Shown here one piece after another: positions 63,601 through 64,000 of a stretch of 64,000 bases of DNA (position 1 is the stretch's first letter; each line of letters starts with the position of its first letter). The notes under the pieces were generated by a model. That model did not search any database. It saw nothing but the letters and a program-made list of their open reading frames with translations, and was not told where the DNA came from. The position numbers were made by a program, and so were the translations under genes. The stretch is from Paenarthrobacter nicotinovorans (GTDB lineage: Bacteria; Actinomycetota; Actinomycetes; Actinomycetales; Micrococcaceae): positions 930,001 through 994,000 of the forward strand of contig NZ_CP089293.1 in NCBI RefSeq assembly GCF_021919345.1, written 5' to 3'.

Positions 63601-64000
63601 CTGCTTGCGGAGGCTGATGACATTGCCGAGCTTGATGCCGGCCGTGGCGTAGCGCTGCCGGATCCGGTGAAGGTGCGCCTTGACTGTTTGCTCGCTGATT
63701 CCCATGGCATCCGCAACGCCACGAACGGACATGGCGTCACTGCCGAGGTACAGCTCGGCAAGACGCTGTTCCCGGGGTGAAAGTGTGATGCGCAGCGGTG
63801 TGCTGTTGTCATGACCGGCCAGGACGTCAGGATGCAGATATTCCTGTCCGGATGCAGCGGCGCGGAGGGCGAGTTCCGTGTGCCGGGGGCCGGCTGCCTT
63901 GGGCACATAACCCAAGGCACCGGCAGAGCGGACCGCGCCCGCATCCCAGCGGTCCAGGGCGGTGGCAAGGACTACCACCCGCAATCCGGCCCGCACCAGC
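63574..64000 (-). CDS. LuxR/NarL-type response regulator, C-terminal part (5' end outside window)
   Basis: The frame is open to the window edge. Visible residues begin in the receiver domain (RVVVLATALDRWDAGAVRSAGALGYVPKAA, with the conserved Lys) and go through the LuxR HTH (LSPREQRLAELYLG...VADAMGISEQTVKAHLHRIRQRY). It overlaps the convergent membrane gene by 27 bases. The phospho-acceptor Asp is beyond the edge. Controlling the neighbouring surface locus is a guess from position. Confidence 0.85.
   Translation of the reverse strand, partial: LVRAGLRVVVLATALDRWDAGAVRSAGALGYVPKAAGPRHTELALRAAASGQEYLHPDVLAGHDNSTPLRITLSPREQRLAELYLGSDAMSVRGVADAMGISEQTVKAHLHRIRQRYATAGIKLGNVISLRKQLSNDGWIS

Overview
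The window is a high-GC actinobacterial chromosome segment, most like the Arthrobacter/Paenarthrobacter branch of the Micrococcaceae. The assignment is inference from GC-rich codon use, frequent GTG/TTG starts, many genes without a Shine-Dalgarno (SD) sequence but with a TANNNT hexamer 6-7 nt before the start, a stand-alone CIRCE-controlled groEL, DUF3263/DUF3027/LytR_C proteins, a WXG100 protein, a DtxR regulator with textbook residue numbering, and c-di-AMP riboswitches ahead of secreted wall hydrolases. No insertion sequence, prophage, CRISPR array or rRNA was seen. One tRNA, tRNA-Arg(CCU), was found.

Layout. 0-5 kb: the end of a secreted nuclease, a CYTH protein, two FemAB-type peptidoglycan cross-bridge enzymes and a ThrE exporter. 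5-11.5 kb: a siderophore-interacting reductase under an iron box, uracil-DNA glycosylase, DUF3263, LytR_C, a cold-shock protein, groEL behind two CIRCE elements, and an RNase H fused to an NTF2-like domain. 11.5-18.8 kb: a WXG100 protein, a two-component system, the lysE/lysG exporter-regulator pair, and a membrane-anchored multicopper oxidase with a DUF6220 partner. 19-27.3 kb: an XPB-type helicase and a large helicase-associated protein, a second cold-shock protein, DUF3027, an MFS exporter and serC. 27.6-31.5 kb: a dtxR/ideR regulator and three secreted wall hydrolases, two of them behind c-di-AMP (ydaO-type) riboswitches. 31.7-37.7 kb: an HNH endonuclease and a molybdenum-cofactor/formate-dehydrogenase-like operon (mobA, moeA, fdhF/ydeP, fdhD). 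37.8-45.2 kb: a GH38 alpha-mannosidase and a cystine-type ABC importer operon ending in two unknown membrane-anchored helical proteins. 45.4-51.5 kb: a 7-helix membrane protein with an HTH regulator, an ABC-F protein behind a probable attenuator, an ABC exporter, Nudix, DUF6314 and the tRNA. 51.6-57.3 kb: a DUF998 protein, a tightly overlapped operon with a WXG-type hydrolase, an inositol-phosphatase relative and a zinc-ribbon protein. 57.4-64 kb: a surface-protein and glycan locus built around an exosortase-family membrane protease.

How the parts fit. Much of the window concerns the cell envelope: cross-bridge synthesis (FemAB pair), wall hydrolysis tied to c-di-AMP, type-VII-like export (WXG100 and the WXG-hydrolase operon), and surface-protein anchoring (exosortase locus). 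The most interesting candidates are the exosortase locus (57.4-63.6 kb), the EspG-like/WXG-hydrolase/lipoprotein operon (52.4-55.1 kb), the paired riboswitches whose hairpin loops complement the SD they precede, the ABC-F attenuator, and the importer operon with two helical accessory proteins. All functions are read from sequence alone; nothing was searched or measured.
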